Below are positions 38,428 to 52,285 of a stretch of 64,000 bases of DNA, piece by piece. The position numbers were made by a program, and so were the translations under genes. How positions within the stretch are numbered: the first letter of the stretch is position 1; each line of letters begins with the position of its first letter. This DNA comes from Bugulina stolonifera. Its lineage: Eukaryota > Bryozoa > Gymnolaemata > Cheilostomatida > Bugulidae. The notes below the pieces were generated by a model that was not told where the DNA came from, did no database searches, and saw only the letters and a list, made by a program, of their open reading frames with translations. The stretch is taken from NCBI GenBank assembly GCA_935421135.1, contig OW285187.1, positions 7,688,001 to 7,752,000 of the forward strand, written 5' to 3'.

Positions 38428-40140
38428 TTACATGCTCTCTAGCCGATCTTTACAAGCAGATACCACAGATTCTAAGCTGTCAGCATCCAATTCTTTCACA
38501 AGAGTCAATACAGCATGTAGGACATTTGCATTCTAAAACATGAGCGAAACATCGTCAAAGAAAGGATGACCTTTCAAACATTACATTGTTATGCTTTTGT
38601 CAAACTCTTATGCTATTTTATTTAGTTGTAGCAAGTTCTTCACCTATCAGGTGCCAAATATTTTCATGATATAGCTACCATGATAAGCAACCGAATAGAA
38701 TAGAAAACAGTGAATAGTACATTAACTCACCCTGTGTTTGGGTCCACTACCAGACTTGGAAGGAGTAACTACCTTCTCTTCTGGCAAGGGTTTGAGTCCA
38801 AGCTCCACTCGTATTTTACTGAAAGAGTATAAAAGAATTGGTCGAACACGTGATGGGATACGTTGTGTGACAAAGCAAGACGCCGTTTCCAATGATAACA
38901 GTGTAATATGTAAACCAACACTCAGTTCACATGGGGCTCACAGAACTATTTAGACCCATGTGTAATTTGTATTTAGGTTGGTTAACTCACTTTGTTTCTG
39001 CCGCTGTCAGAGTTTTTCCAGATTCCTGAGTGTCCTTTGTGGTTGAAGCCCCATTTTGCTCGATGGACTTCCCTTCATGACTTGTGGAAGAAGTGGTTGG
39101 CAGAGAGAGTGTCATCCCTTGTTCAATAGCATCATTTAGTTCATCCGTCTCAACAACTGGATGTGCACCACATTAGGGTAATGTAATGACAACACTATCA
39201 CAATCCTAACACAACAATTGTACTCTTAGCCAATAAACATCATGAGATTATGAGAACACTGGGTTATGAAAGAATAATGGGGTACAAGTAATACTTACCC
39301 ACATTGTCTAGTTTGTTTAAATTAGGCAAGTTTTTCAGCACAGTCATACGATATAAACTTCCACTTGAACAAGGATTATCAGCAAGCCACAGCGTTCGGA
39401 GTTTGGGTAACTTCTTCAGGTAACTAATCTCATTCAAATTGGCAATTTTATTTTTCCTTATATACAATTCTTGCAGGTTCTTGCAGTTTTGAAAGTCTTG
39501 CAGGGTAGTTATATCGTTCACACTAATAAATACAATGTATATAATGGCCAGTAAAATATACTATACATTTGATATCAACTGAACATGGGTGGTAGGTAGG
39601 TGACATCGTTTCACTATAAATATCCAAATGTATGTCCTAGAGAGGTAAAATGAAACATAAAATGTATTTTCCACTTCCACCCAATTATGAGTTACTGTCG
39701 CATAAACAATGATGCACTATTATTTTAAAGACGTCTACGAAATAAAATTAATTACCTGAGACTGACAATTTCAACATTGATCAGCTTCCTCATAATGCTT
39801 ATGTCATCTAGCTCATTTCCCCTGTAGAGCATATTACAGTATGCATGTATATCGAAACAGCAAGCTATATTGGCATAGAATTAATTATAGCTTTCTGTGT
39901 TACTATTTCTTCAAGTGAATAAGCTCCATCTCTTTAAAATACAAAACTTGAGCTGTCATGACCATATAAATTAAAATTATCAGATATAATTGCCCTTGGT
40001 CTGCAGCAAAATAAGATATCTCTTGGACAATAACTGTACTACACTGTACACTATACTTACCAGCAATTGATTTTCCTAACATTCTCCAATTCTTTAGATC
40101 TACACCGTGCTAAGGCTAGTTCCTCCGTCAACTTCACCAT
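38428..40140 (-). CDS. CFAP410: Leucine-rich repeat ciliary protein CFAP410 (C21orf2)
   Basis: Six exons join in frame to 242 residues: 40140-40061, 39821-39756, 39522-39299, 39156-38991, 38818-38731 and 38532-38428 (stop TAA). The N-terminal half is an LRR domain: RKINCWGNELDDIS, then LQELYIRKNKI and LRTLWLADNPC, capped by RMTVLKNLPNLNKLDN. The middle is a low-complexity Ser/Thr/Glu linker. The C-terminal helix NVLHAVLTLVKELDADSLES is the conserved C-terminal module of this family. The length matches the family (about 250). CFAP410 acts at the cilium base with NEK1 and in DNA-damage response. The gene converges on HUS1 (614 bases between stop codons) and diverges from UTP15. Confidence 0.95.
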
Positions 40141-40599
40141 TTTCAACAAGTAGCGATCACAACTTATGTTGCTTACAAATCTATAAAACCCAAATAACTG
40201 AATATCAGGCGGGCTATAATGTATAAGACAATATACTAGAAGTTATTTCCTGAAGTATGGGAAATAGGGCTTGCTATAATGACAATAAAAACACAAAAAA
40301 GCTTTTTATGTGCAGGATCACATGTCAACCTTGAATCACCAAGCAACAAAAGCTAGCTGCATGGCTAACACTGCTATTCTAAATAATTAAATATTAATAG
40401 TAGAGTCATTCCATTTACAACTTTTAGGGCGTTTATATTAAATTTCATTTAGGAATTTTCTCCCTGGTGTAGTTCAAAACATGCATCACCTCATTAATAA
40501 GAATGGTGTTTGCAACCAATTTAAATTTACAATCACAATACCCCATTATTCAGCACCAATATAAATTCCCATGGTTAATTGTTATAATAAAAAACAAAA

Positions 40600-40858
40600 A
40601 TGGGAGACTAGAGGCTAAGTGGTCCAGTGCTAGTCACTCTGGTCTTGCAGCAATGACACAAGTTGTCTGCAAGAACGTGGATTTGAATCCGGCTAACGAC
40701 TTGAAGATCTTCGTCTCGAAGAAGGTTTCCCTCTGTGCCATATCCAACTATAACAATCTCCAGCTCTAGGAGCTGTGGTGGCCCCTCGACTAGCTCTGCT
40801 ATTGGGCAGCCACGTTAAAGATTTGCTTGGCACTACGGATATTATTATTATTATTATA
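40600..40858 (+). mobile_element. tRNA-derived SINE with ATT tail
   Basis: Box A-like AGGCTAAGTGGTCC and box B GGATTTGAATCC are separated by a long variable region, as in a Ser/Leu-type tRNA head. An unrelated body follows, ending in a TATTATTATTATTATTAT tail at 40840-40857. It sits in the divergent intergenic space between CFAP410 and UTP15. Confidence 0.7.
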
Positions 40859-41087
40859 CCACTACACTGTCATAGCTTAGTGGTCTCCGACCATAACAAA
40901 AACTACAAGCCATGATATAACCAGAGATAAGTGAGAGAAAGATGCGCTACTCAACAATAATAATAACTTGTCCTTCCGGCCTTGATTAGTTACAGTTCTG
41001 CAATACATTTACCCACCATTCTTCTGTTAGATTTCGACAGCCATTAGATTGACATAGTTATTTAAACCACGTATCATACATGAATGG

Positions 41088-41139
41088 TTTAACTTTATCT
41101 GTTGGGTCATAGTTTAACTTTATCTGTTGGGTCATAGTA
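41088..41139. repeat. Tandem duplication of 26 bases
   Basis: GTTTAACTTTATCTGTTGGG followed by TCATA occurs twice, head to tail. Confidence 0.85.
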
Positions 41140-42114
41140 AGGAAGTACGGCTAATTGGTTCTAGTTGGCCAAAGTAGCATAACTCCTTGTCTGATTGAGA
41201 CCCTGGGTGTGGGCGAGACAGTAATGTTTTCTGGCCGAAGCAACACATCTAATCATTCCTTCCACCATCTTGGCCATAACTCGACACCCATCAATGATAA
41301 CAATAGCTTGTCCCCCACAGATCAGATGATTTAATCAATCCAGCTCCAGGAAAACATATAGAATTCTAATGTGAATGTGAATGTTCTACTTACAATTAAC
41401 AATAGATTCAGATACATGTACAAAAGAAGTTAATATTTTATTTTGTCCATAGCGGAAAATGGGTGACATCACCAGAATTTTTGGTTATTCATTAACCATT
41501 GCATTGTTCAACTCCTGCTCGATGTGCCTCCTGCCTACCCTTTCCTAGAAATTAAAATATTAATATAGTATGTTTTAATATAATTATAATTGTTAAATTA
41601 TTATAATTATGAATCAAACATTGTGATTCATGATTGTATTCTATTGGTGAATGTGAATGTCAATGTGGTGATCCACCTGATGGGTTTATTTAAGAAAAGG
41701 TGGTTACTTCGCTTTCCAAACTCCCTCCAACCATTCAACAGTACAAATTAAGGAATGAATGAAGAATAACTGGCCAAACAGAAACAATTGTCTTACAGTA
41801 GAAGCGCAAGCTCGATTACAGCCCTGCCTTCTGCGACGCACAGCTTTTTTGTGGAAAAGAACGCGATGCTGCTAGGTCGTGTATTGGCTCACTAATTAAT
41901 CGTAACAGGTAATAAGTTCACAGTACTGATGTTGACGTCATCATTACAAAGTTGATGTGTTACTGGGCTACTCTATTCAACATCCGGTGTTTGGGAATAA
42001 AAGTAGCCTGTGCTTCTGTTTGTTCCGTAGAGTAGCAAATTTCACTCTGGGCTTGAACACGAGTTAATGACATCGCCCAAGGATCAAAGGCTTAACTATT
42101 ACATTTTCTTCAAG

Positions 42115-45100
42115 ATGGCAGCTCCCATAAGCACGAGCTTCAAGAAAACGTTAATCAGAAACCAGCCCAGATCTTTATCGAATACAGTCACAAAAGACAC
42201 TTTATATTGGGATTCATTTGAGGTTGTTACTTTAGCCTATGTTCAATGTTGAAAATGTATTCCACCAGTGATTTCTATTCATCGGCATGATTTTAAAGTG
42301 TTTATCTACGTATGTATCAGTGAATCCCATTTGTTTTACTTTCATTCGACTTTGCTGATTTGTGAACCTCGACCTAACAAACAAAACATTTCATACGCAT
42401 TACATGGGATTAAGTGCTCTCTTGTCTCTTAAACATTGCCATGTGATTTAGCCAAACTTTCTCTTCTATGGAAACTGTTAGACTAAAAGCTGATCTCCGA
42501 ACTGGTATCGCACTGACTTTTGTAAAAAAACTAAAGGACGGCGGTGATGGCTTTTGGGCAGGGCTTAAAGTGTAAAATTTTTTTTACAGGAACGCATCAA
42601 AATTACTTTTACAGGAAAGCATCAACATTACTTTTACAGGAACGCATCAACATTACATAGCTTTCACTATCAAACAGGAACGCGCGGATGTTCGAAGTCC
42701 GCATAATATATCTGGCTAAATTCAAAGAAGTAGCACATCGATAAGATGTTTTTACAATAAATATTTTTTATTAACTCCTGTTCTCTGTGTGCAAACAAGC
42801 ATTTAATAAATATAATAGTTATATCTACATTTCTGTTTAGATGAGTGGTATTGAGCCAGTGTTGGAAGGTGCTTGCAGAAAATGTTTGAGAAGCTTAGAT
42901 TTGTCTCCCTTGTTTTCCTGTCAATATTTAAAATGTTATGTATTTTTGGGTAAACAGTAGTACTTTGGACCTTCTAATATAGAAATGTTTGCCATACATA
43001 TTGTCACCTAATTTTCATGTGTTAATGTGTAGGAGATATTAATATTAAAATGAAAAAGACTTTAGACACCCATTTTTGACCCTATTCAATTAACTAGGTT
43101 AGCGACTTTTCAATGTTTTGGGCGAGGGCGATCTGACTGGCTGCAGTTAGTAAGGGAGCGATACCTTTACTAAAACTACTAGTAGACTAGCTAATGTACT
43201 GAAAATGCAACCGGAACGCGTTCCTGTAAGAATAGCTCTTCAACTTTTACTTGGCCATTGGGACGGGTGCCCATATTTTTAACACTATGACTATATCTGT
43301 TTAAATTGTAGCTGTGGTCCAATCGAGTTCAAAAAATAAAATGAGGAAGCTGTGCATTCCCACACAATGTGTTGTTTTAGCCTATAAAAGTGCCAAATTT
43401 ACGAAATTTGCTTTGACATCCATGTCTCAAATTTTTGATCAAAATTGTCTAGGCTGAATGTAGAACTGTGTTTGGTGATAGTTATAGTACTTTAACTGAT
43501 TTGTTTTTAAAACAGCTTTGATTAGTTATGTCATAATTATGATATAATGCTGTCCCAGACTATCAGGTAGTCTATTGCTTCTACTGAACGCTATGAGCAG
43601 GTGCAAGGAGTTAGTCGTTATTATTAGGCCTACAGAGCCATTTCTTGCTGAATTAATAGATTATTCACTAATCTGATCTGTTCATCGATGTACCCAGAGA
43701 GAAACAACTTTACTTCTATAGACGTCTTATATTCCTATGTTGAATATACTCCATAATTTTTATGTTTTATTACTTTTAGTTTCCCATCACAAAGAAAGAG
43801 TATGGTCCGATCACTGATGTTAGATTCTCACCTGTAGAGCCATATCAATATGCTGTAGCTAGTTCAACCAGGGTATGAGTTTTCTACTGATCTATATTTT
43901 GTACACTCATTGCTTACTTAATTAAATATTTGTATCATGACCTAAGCATACATATACATATCCGATTAGTATTATGCGTAGCAAGGAGATATTATGTTCT
44001 TACTGTTTTAGGTGCAAATATACAGTTGCCAAACAAATCAGATAGTAAAGACATTTTCTAAATTCAAAGAAGTTGTTCACTGTGCCAGATATCGTAGAGA
44101 TGGCAAGTTACTAGCAGCAGGCACTACTGCTGGTCTAGTCAAGATATATAATGTTGAGAGTAAATCATGTCTTCGTATGCTCAGAGGTCATTGGAGGTAG
44201 GTGACACTCTAATATTGTGTTTATAGGCTTTATAAATTCTATTGATTAACACTTGAGTGCATAAAACTACTATTCCGTTATAATGAATTACAATATCATA
44301 CATGTAGGTTTTGATTAAAGAAACCTCCAATTTCAATCCTACTAAGGAACTTACACCAACTCCTAACTCACTTCTAACAACTGCTCATAATATAATGTAT
44401 ATTCAGCGTTTACTAATAATGATTATACTAATTCCCAATAAAAATATTTTTGCTCATTCAACAGTGCCGTGCATGCACTGGAATTTCTCACAGATGGATA
44501 CAGAGTTGTGACGTGTAGCGATGATCAGACGTCGGTGCTATGGGACCTTTCCAGTGGTCAGAAGATGACTACCTTCCATGAACACCAAGTAACCAGCTCG
44601 CTTCTCTTTATATAATTAAGCATTAACTTAAGCCTTGGCTATACGAGAGACCAATTTTTCTTTTTCAGTCAACACAGCCTCATTCTATAGCAAATTGGGG
44701 CGCCATTTGTTCGGCTATGTTAGCCTTTTCAGTCTCTGGCGTCTCTGGTTAATATTAGATATGATTCCAATTATATAAATTATTAGACATGAACTTTGGT
44801 TGTTGGCTGGATATAATTAAAATGCAGTGTATTTATGTGGATAGTTGATGATAATTCAGGGGGTTAGATGAAATTTTGGTCTATTTTTCACTTCTTGTAT
44901 GTAGTCCCTTTAGCGCTAATTGCATAATACACATTGTCTTTCTTAGGATAATGTGAGATGCTGTGCTGTAAACCCATCAGCTAAAGATATGGTACTCACA
45001 GGTGAGAGCATGATGACTTAGCTTGGCATTTTATGATTGGTTACTGTGTGATAAGTGAAACCCATTTATATATACATACTCGTGCGTGTACATTGACTTA

Positions 45101-48100
45101 TACATGTATATAGTATGTGGTTTAGATAACTAAACTATATGCTACTGTTACTCAGCAAGTTATGATCAGACTGCCAAGCTGTTTGACGTTAGAACTAAGA
45201 ACTGTGTACAGACAGTTAACCATGGAGCTCCAATAGAAGATGTTCTCATGTTTGATTCTGGTACAGTCTACCTGACAGCTGGTGAGTTGATATACCAGAT
45301 GGAAGGAAATATGGATAGAATTTAAATATAATGTATTACATTGTCACCATTGATCTTTCAATTGAAGCTGGATATTCATTAGACAACAAAAAGGGAGTTT
45401 TCTTTCCTCTGTGATTACAATGGTTTTAGTTTGGTGTGCATATAGAGCTAATAACTCCAAATAATTTCATCATGCATACTGCATATCAATGCAGTCTTGA
45501 TAAATCCATGATCATTCGCTGTTTTAAGGAGTTATCATACCTTGATTATGTACATTGATTCTATGTATCGACACATGTACACAGTATGCTGCATTTTGGG
45601 ATACGCAGGTGGAAACAGTGTGAGAGTGTGGGACTCACTGGCTGGTGGTAAACTCCTTATGGAACTTAGCAATCACCACAAGACTGTGATGAGTATGTGC
45701 TTTGCTCAGCATGGCAGGAGGCTGCTCACTGCTGGTCTAGACAGGTAGTGCAATATTTTATACATGTAACATGAGTGTATGTACATGTATGTACATGGTT
45801 TATGAGTGTAATAGTTAGAGGTACTGTCAACTTCCCACCTCTATCTCGCAGTGTTACTGCTACTGGTGCTACCACTACCACCACCACCACCACTACTACA
45901 ACCACCACCACCACTACTACAACCACCACCACTACCACCACCACTACTACTACCACCACCACCACCACCACCACCACCACATGTGTTACATATCATCAGT
46001 TATTGCTGCTGCATGCTACTAAAGTATAGATCTTATATTGTAGACATGTCAAGGTGTATGATAGCAGCACATACCAAGTGGTTCACACCATGGACTTCCC
46101 AGCACCTGTGTTGAGTGTCGGGTGTTCTGTATGTACCTTCATTTATAACTTCTACTCTCTTGAAGTCTTTATTTATTCCGATGCTGTTCTCAGCAAGTGC
46201 TGAATTTTGCTTTATCATCTCTTTTATTGTTCACCTAAAGGTTACCTTCATGTGTGCATATTAGTAGATGCTGAATCACAACAGGAGAAAGTTCTATATC
46301 ATACTTGTTATTAGTTCGTGTGTATCATATATTTCAGGGTAAAGGGAGGACATTGGCTGTAGGAATGGCTGACGGTATGCTCTCCGTGCGTAGGAGGAAG
46401 GTAGACGCTCACCTTACCAAGGAGGAGAAACACAGGAAGGCCTTTCAGTTCAAAATTCATAAGCACTCATTCAAACCTTCCAAGGTACTTCCTTTACTTT
46501 ATGTAAGATATAGAATTCATGTGGCAAATGGCAAAATAAAAATCCAAATGCAGAACGTAGGTTACATATCCAACAGATAGCTCAAGACTAATGCCAAAAA
46601 AAGACCGGATGAACCCAACACTATAGTTAAGGTTCCAGTTTAAGGCTCACACATTATCATCTTTATGGTTGGAGTTTGGTATAATTTGAGGGTGTGTCTC
46701 TTCATTATGTGTTTCTATGTTTTAGGATGCTCATGTTATACAACATCAGAGGAAAGAACATTTATCCAAGTTTGACTCATTCCTGAAAAGTTTCCAGCAT
46801 TCTAAGGCTCTTGATGCAGTGCTGGAGGTATGCTAGATGTGTGCACCATGGTTCATCAACTCTGTTGACTTGAAATGAACATGTTACTGGTGTACTTACT
46901 GTACTTTCTATATTGTAGTCTAAAGTAAGTTTGAAGCAGCCAGAAGTTACTGTGAGTGTGATGGAAGAACTAATACGTAGAGACGCTATAAAACCTGCTA
47001 TAGCTGGTCGAGACGAGAAGAGTTTAGATTCCCTAGTCAGATTCCTTACCAGGTTGGTAGTGTATGTGAATGCTATATCTGCTACATGAAATTACCTACT
47101 GGGATGCAGAGTAAATGAATTAGACAACTCTAGATTTTTTATGATGTTCAAGTGTATATCTAGTATGGTGTAACATTCCTTTATTCTTTTTATTGGTATT
47201 ACTCACCATGCTGGTTGTATGGCATTTTATTTCTCTCCTAAACTCTGATGGGAGTACTTGCCAACGCTATAGGCAGTTGAAACTTGCCTTCCCCATACAG
47301 TACAATCACTAACATTTCTCACATAATTATTATCTAGTCATTGCACAATGAGGAGATAACTCCTGACTGTAATTTGACTGTCCTATTTATATACTGCTAT
47401 TTACCTTGTAGGCACATAACTAATTCTCAATATACTAGGACACTGGTAGATGTGGTTAATGTACTGTTAGGTGAGTATAATATGTAATAGACATTATAAC
47501 TATCATACATTCTACTATACATCAGTCATATGACTGAATAATGTAATGGCTAATAACTCCAAGTTTGTGTAAATATCCGTTGGAATTCCATCTAATCTTA
47601 TTAACAGTCAAGAGAGGACCTAGTGTCAGGTTCTCTATGATTTTCAACTAATGATATTCGTTGTTTGTCTACACTAGGAGAGATATACAACCCGAACTGT
47701 ATTTTTGCACAAAAATATTTTAAAATTTAAAAAGTGATTTTTGTTGATTATCGGCAATTCAATAATGTTTGAAATGTGCCAGTACTCAGAGTGTAATAAT
47801 ATTTGATTAGAAAATTTCCCCTGTTAAGCATGTACTGGAATGTATAGTGTTATATTACTATATTAATATATTATTAGCATCCATCTCAAGTTGACAGCAA
47901 TTGATTCAATTATGTCACATTCAAACAATACATTTCAATCAGCAGCACTTGTTATGCTATTTATTAGTATGTGCTGCTCAATTCGCTTAGGTAAATAACT
48001 GATCAACTTACATCTTGTAACTATCAACAATCTACGTTTCCAATCCTTCTGTATGTACAAAGGAATTTATGTTTCAGAGGTTCAATGTTTGAACACGAGT

Positions 48101-48356
48101 GACTTGATCCTTGTTGTTTGTTTTAGATGAATATGCTGAGCATGCTGACAGGTTGGGTGCAGTCCTCCCTCGACTTGTAGCTCTCTCAAATGTAGTGAGT
48201 AATGAATTAAAACATGAAGAACAATTGACACAGTTGTTGGGTACAATGGATGCTATATTGTCCATGTCAAATCGGCCCCTGGTTGATCTGCCCACAGGTG
48301 ATTTGTCTCTCCCAGAACTCACCAAACCTGACTCTATCCCTTCAATTGATAGTTGA
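42115..48356 (+). CDS. UTP15: U3 snoRNA-associated protein UTP15 homologue
   Basis: Thirteen exons join in frame to 527 residues: 42115-42222, 43780-43872, 44012-44196, 44465-44588, 44947-45001, 45156-45281, 45609-45744, 46044-46128, 46338-46484, 46726-46827, 46919-47052, 47412-47470 and 48127-48356. WD40 repeats fill about residues 40-345 (for example DDQTSVLWDLSSG, SYDQTAKLFDVRT, NSVRVWDSLAGGK). The C-terminal UTP15 domain follows (residues ~370-510; SKALDAVLE, AIAGRDEKSLDSLVRFL). It acts in the nucleolus in the t-UTP part of the SSU processome for 18S rRNA maturation. The ATG at 42115 (AAGATGG context) gives the family-like N-terminus ending KDTLYW; an in-frame ATG at 42067 would add 16 residues. 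The first donor, GAG|GTTGTT, is weak but the only in-phase one. Intron 7 holds a long ACC-rich repeat. Confidence 0.95.
42580..42657. repeat. Tandem repeat TTACTTTTACAGGAACGCATCAACA
   Basis: Three imperfect copies of about 25 bases lie in the first intron of UTP15. Confidence 0.85.
45868..45980. repeat. (ACC)n/(ACT)n microsatellite in UTP15 intron
   Basis: About 110 bases of ACC/ACT triplets between UTP15 exons 7 and 8. The poly-Thr, poly-Pro and poly-Val ORFs across it are not genes. Confidence 0.95.
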
Positions 48357-48453
48357 GATCTGTATACAATGTAAATGGGAATTGTTTTGTCTGCACCAGC
48401 AAATTCTCTACTATATTAAACTGTGCATTTTCTGAATTTTATCGATTTTTGAT

Positions 48454-48459
48454 AATAAA
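48454..48459 (+). terminator. candidate UTP15 polyadenylation signal
   Basis: AATAAA 98 bases after the UTP15 stop, in AT-rich sequence; well placed. Confidence 0.6.
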
Positions 48460-49737
48460 TTCTTTCTTATATTTATTCATTCACTTATTCTTTGTCACTC
48501 AGGAGCTAGAGAAACTGGGACATGTCTTATAGTTATGGCATTTGGTACTTGGTGGTGTCACAGCTATTACCCAGGCCACTTAAAAATTATCAAATTAATA
48601 TGAGTGGTTTGAGTTGAATGACAATGTTGACATTGTAATGACAATATATTGTATGCAAGATTATAGTTAGTTATAAGTCAAGTTAATCAGTGACATACTG
48701 GCAGTCATATTAGCAACAGTGTGTTAGTAGTGCTATGTAGTGCTGGGCGGTTTTGATTTGCATGTGCATTCAGTTTTTTTGCAAGATTTTTCAAAAAACT
48801 GAATGAAACCGAAGTTGTCTTCTCACCCTCGGTTTAATTCGGTTTTTTTTATTTATGAAAAAAAACCGAACCGAACCGTAATTATGGCAGGAAAATTTAA
48901 ATTTTTTTGGAGTTATCATCCCTTGATTCTATACGGAAAAGAGCAGACAACTCCAGTACGAAGTATATCACGCATTTTGGAGTTATCACACTTCTCATTC
49001 CAATCATTATAGAGAAGACAACTCACGCGGCAAACTAGCCAATCCTGACCATAAACTTGAATTTATAGAAGTTCAGCTGTGGTCGGACTTGCAGGAAGCT
49101 CACAGATGCTAGTCAGGTTTAGCAATAGAGAAGCATATAATACTGTATGATCAGGTTGCAACATTCATTATATTTACTAGAATATAGATACAATAATTTA
49201 TTGTTTTGGTTTACAACTTGTATTTTATTATTTACTAGAAACTAACCCATCTAGCCAAAATATTCACAAAAACTGACAATGCAATCTGTTAAGTAAGTAG
49301 TATAGCAATCAGCCACATTGAAATGGAAATACAGGTGATACAGTAATGGTACATAACTAAATATGATGAGTGCAGGAAGTAGGTTACTAGCGACCAGCTA
49401 AATAATATATTATCAAAACAGTACTGAACTTAGTTTATCAGCAACCAGCTAAATAACATATCAAAAATTAATCTACAGGTAATAAATAGTGAATATATGA
49501 TGAATACAGGAAGTAGGTTATCTGCAACCAGCTATAGCATATCTTACAGTGCTACTGTGGCCAGAAGTGGGAGTTGGGAGTGGGAGTTCTCTTTCATGGG
49601 ATTTCCATCAAGATGGCAAGTCTTCTGATTTAAGAATTCGAGGATAAATAACTTCTAGAAACTCGAGCTCTCTTTTTGCTCTGTCTGCTGCTGCTGTAGT
49701 ATTCATTGCTGTCACTGGATCACAACATACATCATTA

Positions 49738-49781
<44 letters not shown>
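49738..49781. repeat. (CAT)n microsatellite
   Basis: About fourteen CAT units inside the hAT-like element. Confidence 0.9.
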
Positions 49782-50026
49782 GCAAGGGCAAGGATATCAA
49801 CAAGACTCCTTTTACTTGTAGGCCTACCGGGACTGTAATTAAAGTAGTGTCAAGTTTGGAATCAAGAATATGACCATTTTAAATAGTTAAGCTCTAAGTT
49901 TTACCCTCCAAATGAAGTGCAACTTGATTAGCTTGGGTATCTCTCTGTGGGTTGAATGCTGCTTTGCAGTTTCAGCATTTTCAAAAATGCTCAAATTTGA
50001 TTGACAGATGATGGTAAGTGGCTAAA

Positions 50027-51560
50027 CAAATATGATTGCTGTTGAATCATATTTAACTTACTATCTCGAAGATGATCAAACACATGCTATTCTAGTGCAC
50101 ACATCACTAACTAACTAGGCCTACTAGTAACCAACTAACCTGTTGGCAATGCGCCAGCAGCTACATGTATAAGCATACATACTAGAGACATCGAAGGCAA
50201 TGAACTATGACTGCATGCCATGAGCAGATGTTATCCAGAAAATTCTACTGAATAACGACTACACTCAAGATATTATACAATCATGTACCTACATCACTGA
50301 GATTGTGTGAATAATATTTTTAATGCTAATTCATTGTACAATGAACCTATATTGCCAGAAAGGATGGGTGTGTTATTTTTACAAAGCTTTGCACCTACAC
50401 GTACATGTATCATATCATTTTGGTTGTGATATCAATATGCTACTACATGTACATGTACATGTCATGTCATGTACATGCCATGTACATGACATGTACATGG
50501 CATGTACATGCCATGCACATGCCATGTACATGCCATGTACATGTCATGTACATGTCATGCACATGCCATGTACAAGTAGTAGCATATATTACAACCAAAA
50601 TGATATGACAAATATGATTGTTGTTGAATCATATTTAACTTACTATCTCTGAAGATGATCAAACACATGCTATTCTAGTGCACACATCACTAACTAACTA
50701 GGCCTACTAGTAACCAACTAACCTGTTGGCAATGCGCCAGCAGCTATAAGAGTACATACTAGAGACATCGAAGGCAATGAACTATGACTGCATGCCATGA
50801 GCAGATGTTATCCAGAAATATTATACAATCATGTACCTACATCACTGAGATTGTGTGAATAATATTTTTAATGCTAATTCATTGTACAATGAACCTGTAT
50901 TGCCAGAAAGGATGGGTGTGTTATTTTTACAAAGCTTTGCACCTACATGTACATGTGTCGTATCATTTTGGTCGTAATATCAATATGCTACTACATGTAC
51001 ATGTACATGTCATGTACATGTCATGTACATGTCATGTACATGCCATGTACATGTAGTAGCATATATTACAACCAAAATGATATGACAAATATGATTGCTG
51101 TTGAATCATATTTAACTTACTATCTCTGAAGATGATCAAACACATGCTATTCTAGTGCACACATCACTAACTAACTAGGCCTACTAGTAACCAACTAACC
51201 TGTTGGCAATGCGCCAGCAGCTATAAGAGTACATACTAGAGACATCGAAGGCAATGAACTATGACTGCATGCCATGAGCAGATGTTATCCAGAAAATTCT
51301 ACTGAATAACGACTACACTCAAGATATTATACAGTCATGTACCTACATCACTGAGATTGTGTGAATAATATTTTTAATGCTAATTCATTGTAGGCCTACA
51401 ATGAACCTGTATTGCCAGAAAGGATGGGTGTGTTATTTTTACAAAGCTTTGTACCTACATGTACATGTGTCGTATCATTTTGGTTGTAATATGCTACTAC
51501 TGTACTACTACTGCTACCTACATGTACATGTACATGTACATGGTAGTATATCTGCGAGCT
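50027..51560. repeat. Three tandem ~0.5-kb units with CATGTACATG arrays
   Basis: Near-identical units begin at about 50027, 50610 and 51088, each starting near AATATGATTGCTGTTGAATC. Each unit contains the same block (CTAACTAACTAGGCCTACTA, GGCAATGCGCCAGCAGC) and ends in a palindromic array of ACATGTAC/CATGTCATGTAC copies of differing length. The third unit is truncated in its array. ORFs through the arrays (Cys/His/Met repeats) are artefacts of the repeat. Confidence 0.9.
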
Positions 51561-52011
51561 CAGGGCTGAGTAACTACCTCTTTGAGACGCAAATAAATAA
51601 TTTGATTATGGTAAGATAGTGCATCTTTGTTTAGACATACCTAGATCTCTTCTAGCTTCCAGCGCCACCCTTCTTGAGAAACTTGTTCCAACGTTTAGGG
51701 AGTCTAGGAACATGAATGAATGAGTAATGAATGACAAGCAGGTAGAGCATTCCAGTCCATTGCTGTACAAATGAAGAACCACCTATGGTAATGGAACGGG
51801 TTCAAAGTTAGTGCAAAGTAGGCCTATAGCATATTCAGGTTACAAATTGTCAGAACTGTATGTGCACAACACTGTTGTCAGTCCTTGAAAGGATGAAATA
51901 AAAGCATGTTTTTTATGTATTGGAAGAGAGGAACATTTCTTTGTAGAAACAATGCAAAGTGATTTGGGTTTAGCAACTGAGCTAAAAACCTGTAAAGGGA
52001 ACATTTCGACA

Positions 52012-52285
52012 AAGACAGTTTGAAACAAGACGTTTCAGAACCAGACAGTAAGAAACCAGATAGTACGAAACCGGACAGTTCGAAACTGTGTAGATTACAT
52101 TTAGAATAACACAACTCGCAGATTATTAATTTTGGTTAATTTTAATTGATTTAATCAATTAAACAAAAAATACAATGTTGAAAATAAAAATTAGTTGAAG
52201 TCTGGGGTTGGGGTGTGGCGTTTCGAACTGTCTGGCGTTGAGCTGTCCTGTTTCGAAACGTCCCGTTTTGAACTGTCCTTTTTGA
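52012..52285. repeat. Foldback element flanked by a 130-bp direct repeat
   Basis: The left part (about 52012-52090) repeats motifs such as GAAACCGGACAGTTCGAAAC. The right part (about 52217-52285) carries the inverse (GTTTCGAACTGTCTGGCG). Together they can form a long imperfect stem. Direct repeats of about 125 bp (51712-51838 and 52402-52530; shared ATGAATGAATGAGTAATGAA and GACAAGCAGGTAGAGCATTC) flank it. Confidence 0.65.

Larger units (their letters stand above)
40141..42114. other. Divergent intergenic region CFAP410/UTP15
   Basis: Carries the SINE at 40600-40858, the 26-base duplication and both presumed promoters. No additional gene was seen. Confidence 0.5.

Noticed and set aside
38738..38953. 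71-codon plus-strand ORF
   Set aside because: Antisense shadow of CFAP410 exon 5.
40503..40769. 88-codon plus-strand ORF
   Set aside because: Mostly SINE sequence with pol III boxes; not protein coding.
45726..46114. Three long ORFs of poly-Thr, poly-Pro/Leu and poly-Val
   Set aside because: They only translate the ACC/ACT microsatellite in a UTP15 intron.
50323..51129. ORFs rich in Cys, His, Met and Tyr on the plus strand
   Set aside because: They follow the CATGTACATG arrays and recur with the tandem units; repeat artefacts, not a Cys/His protein.
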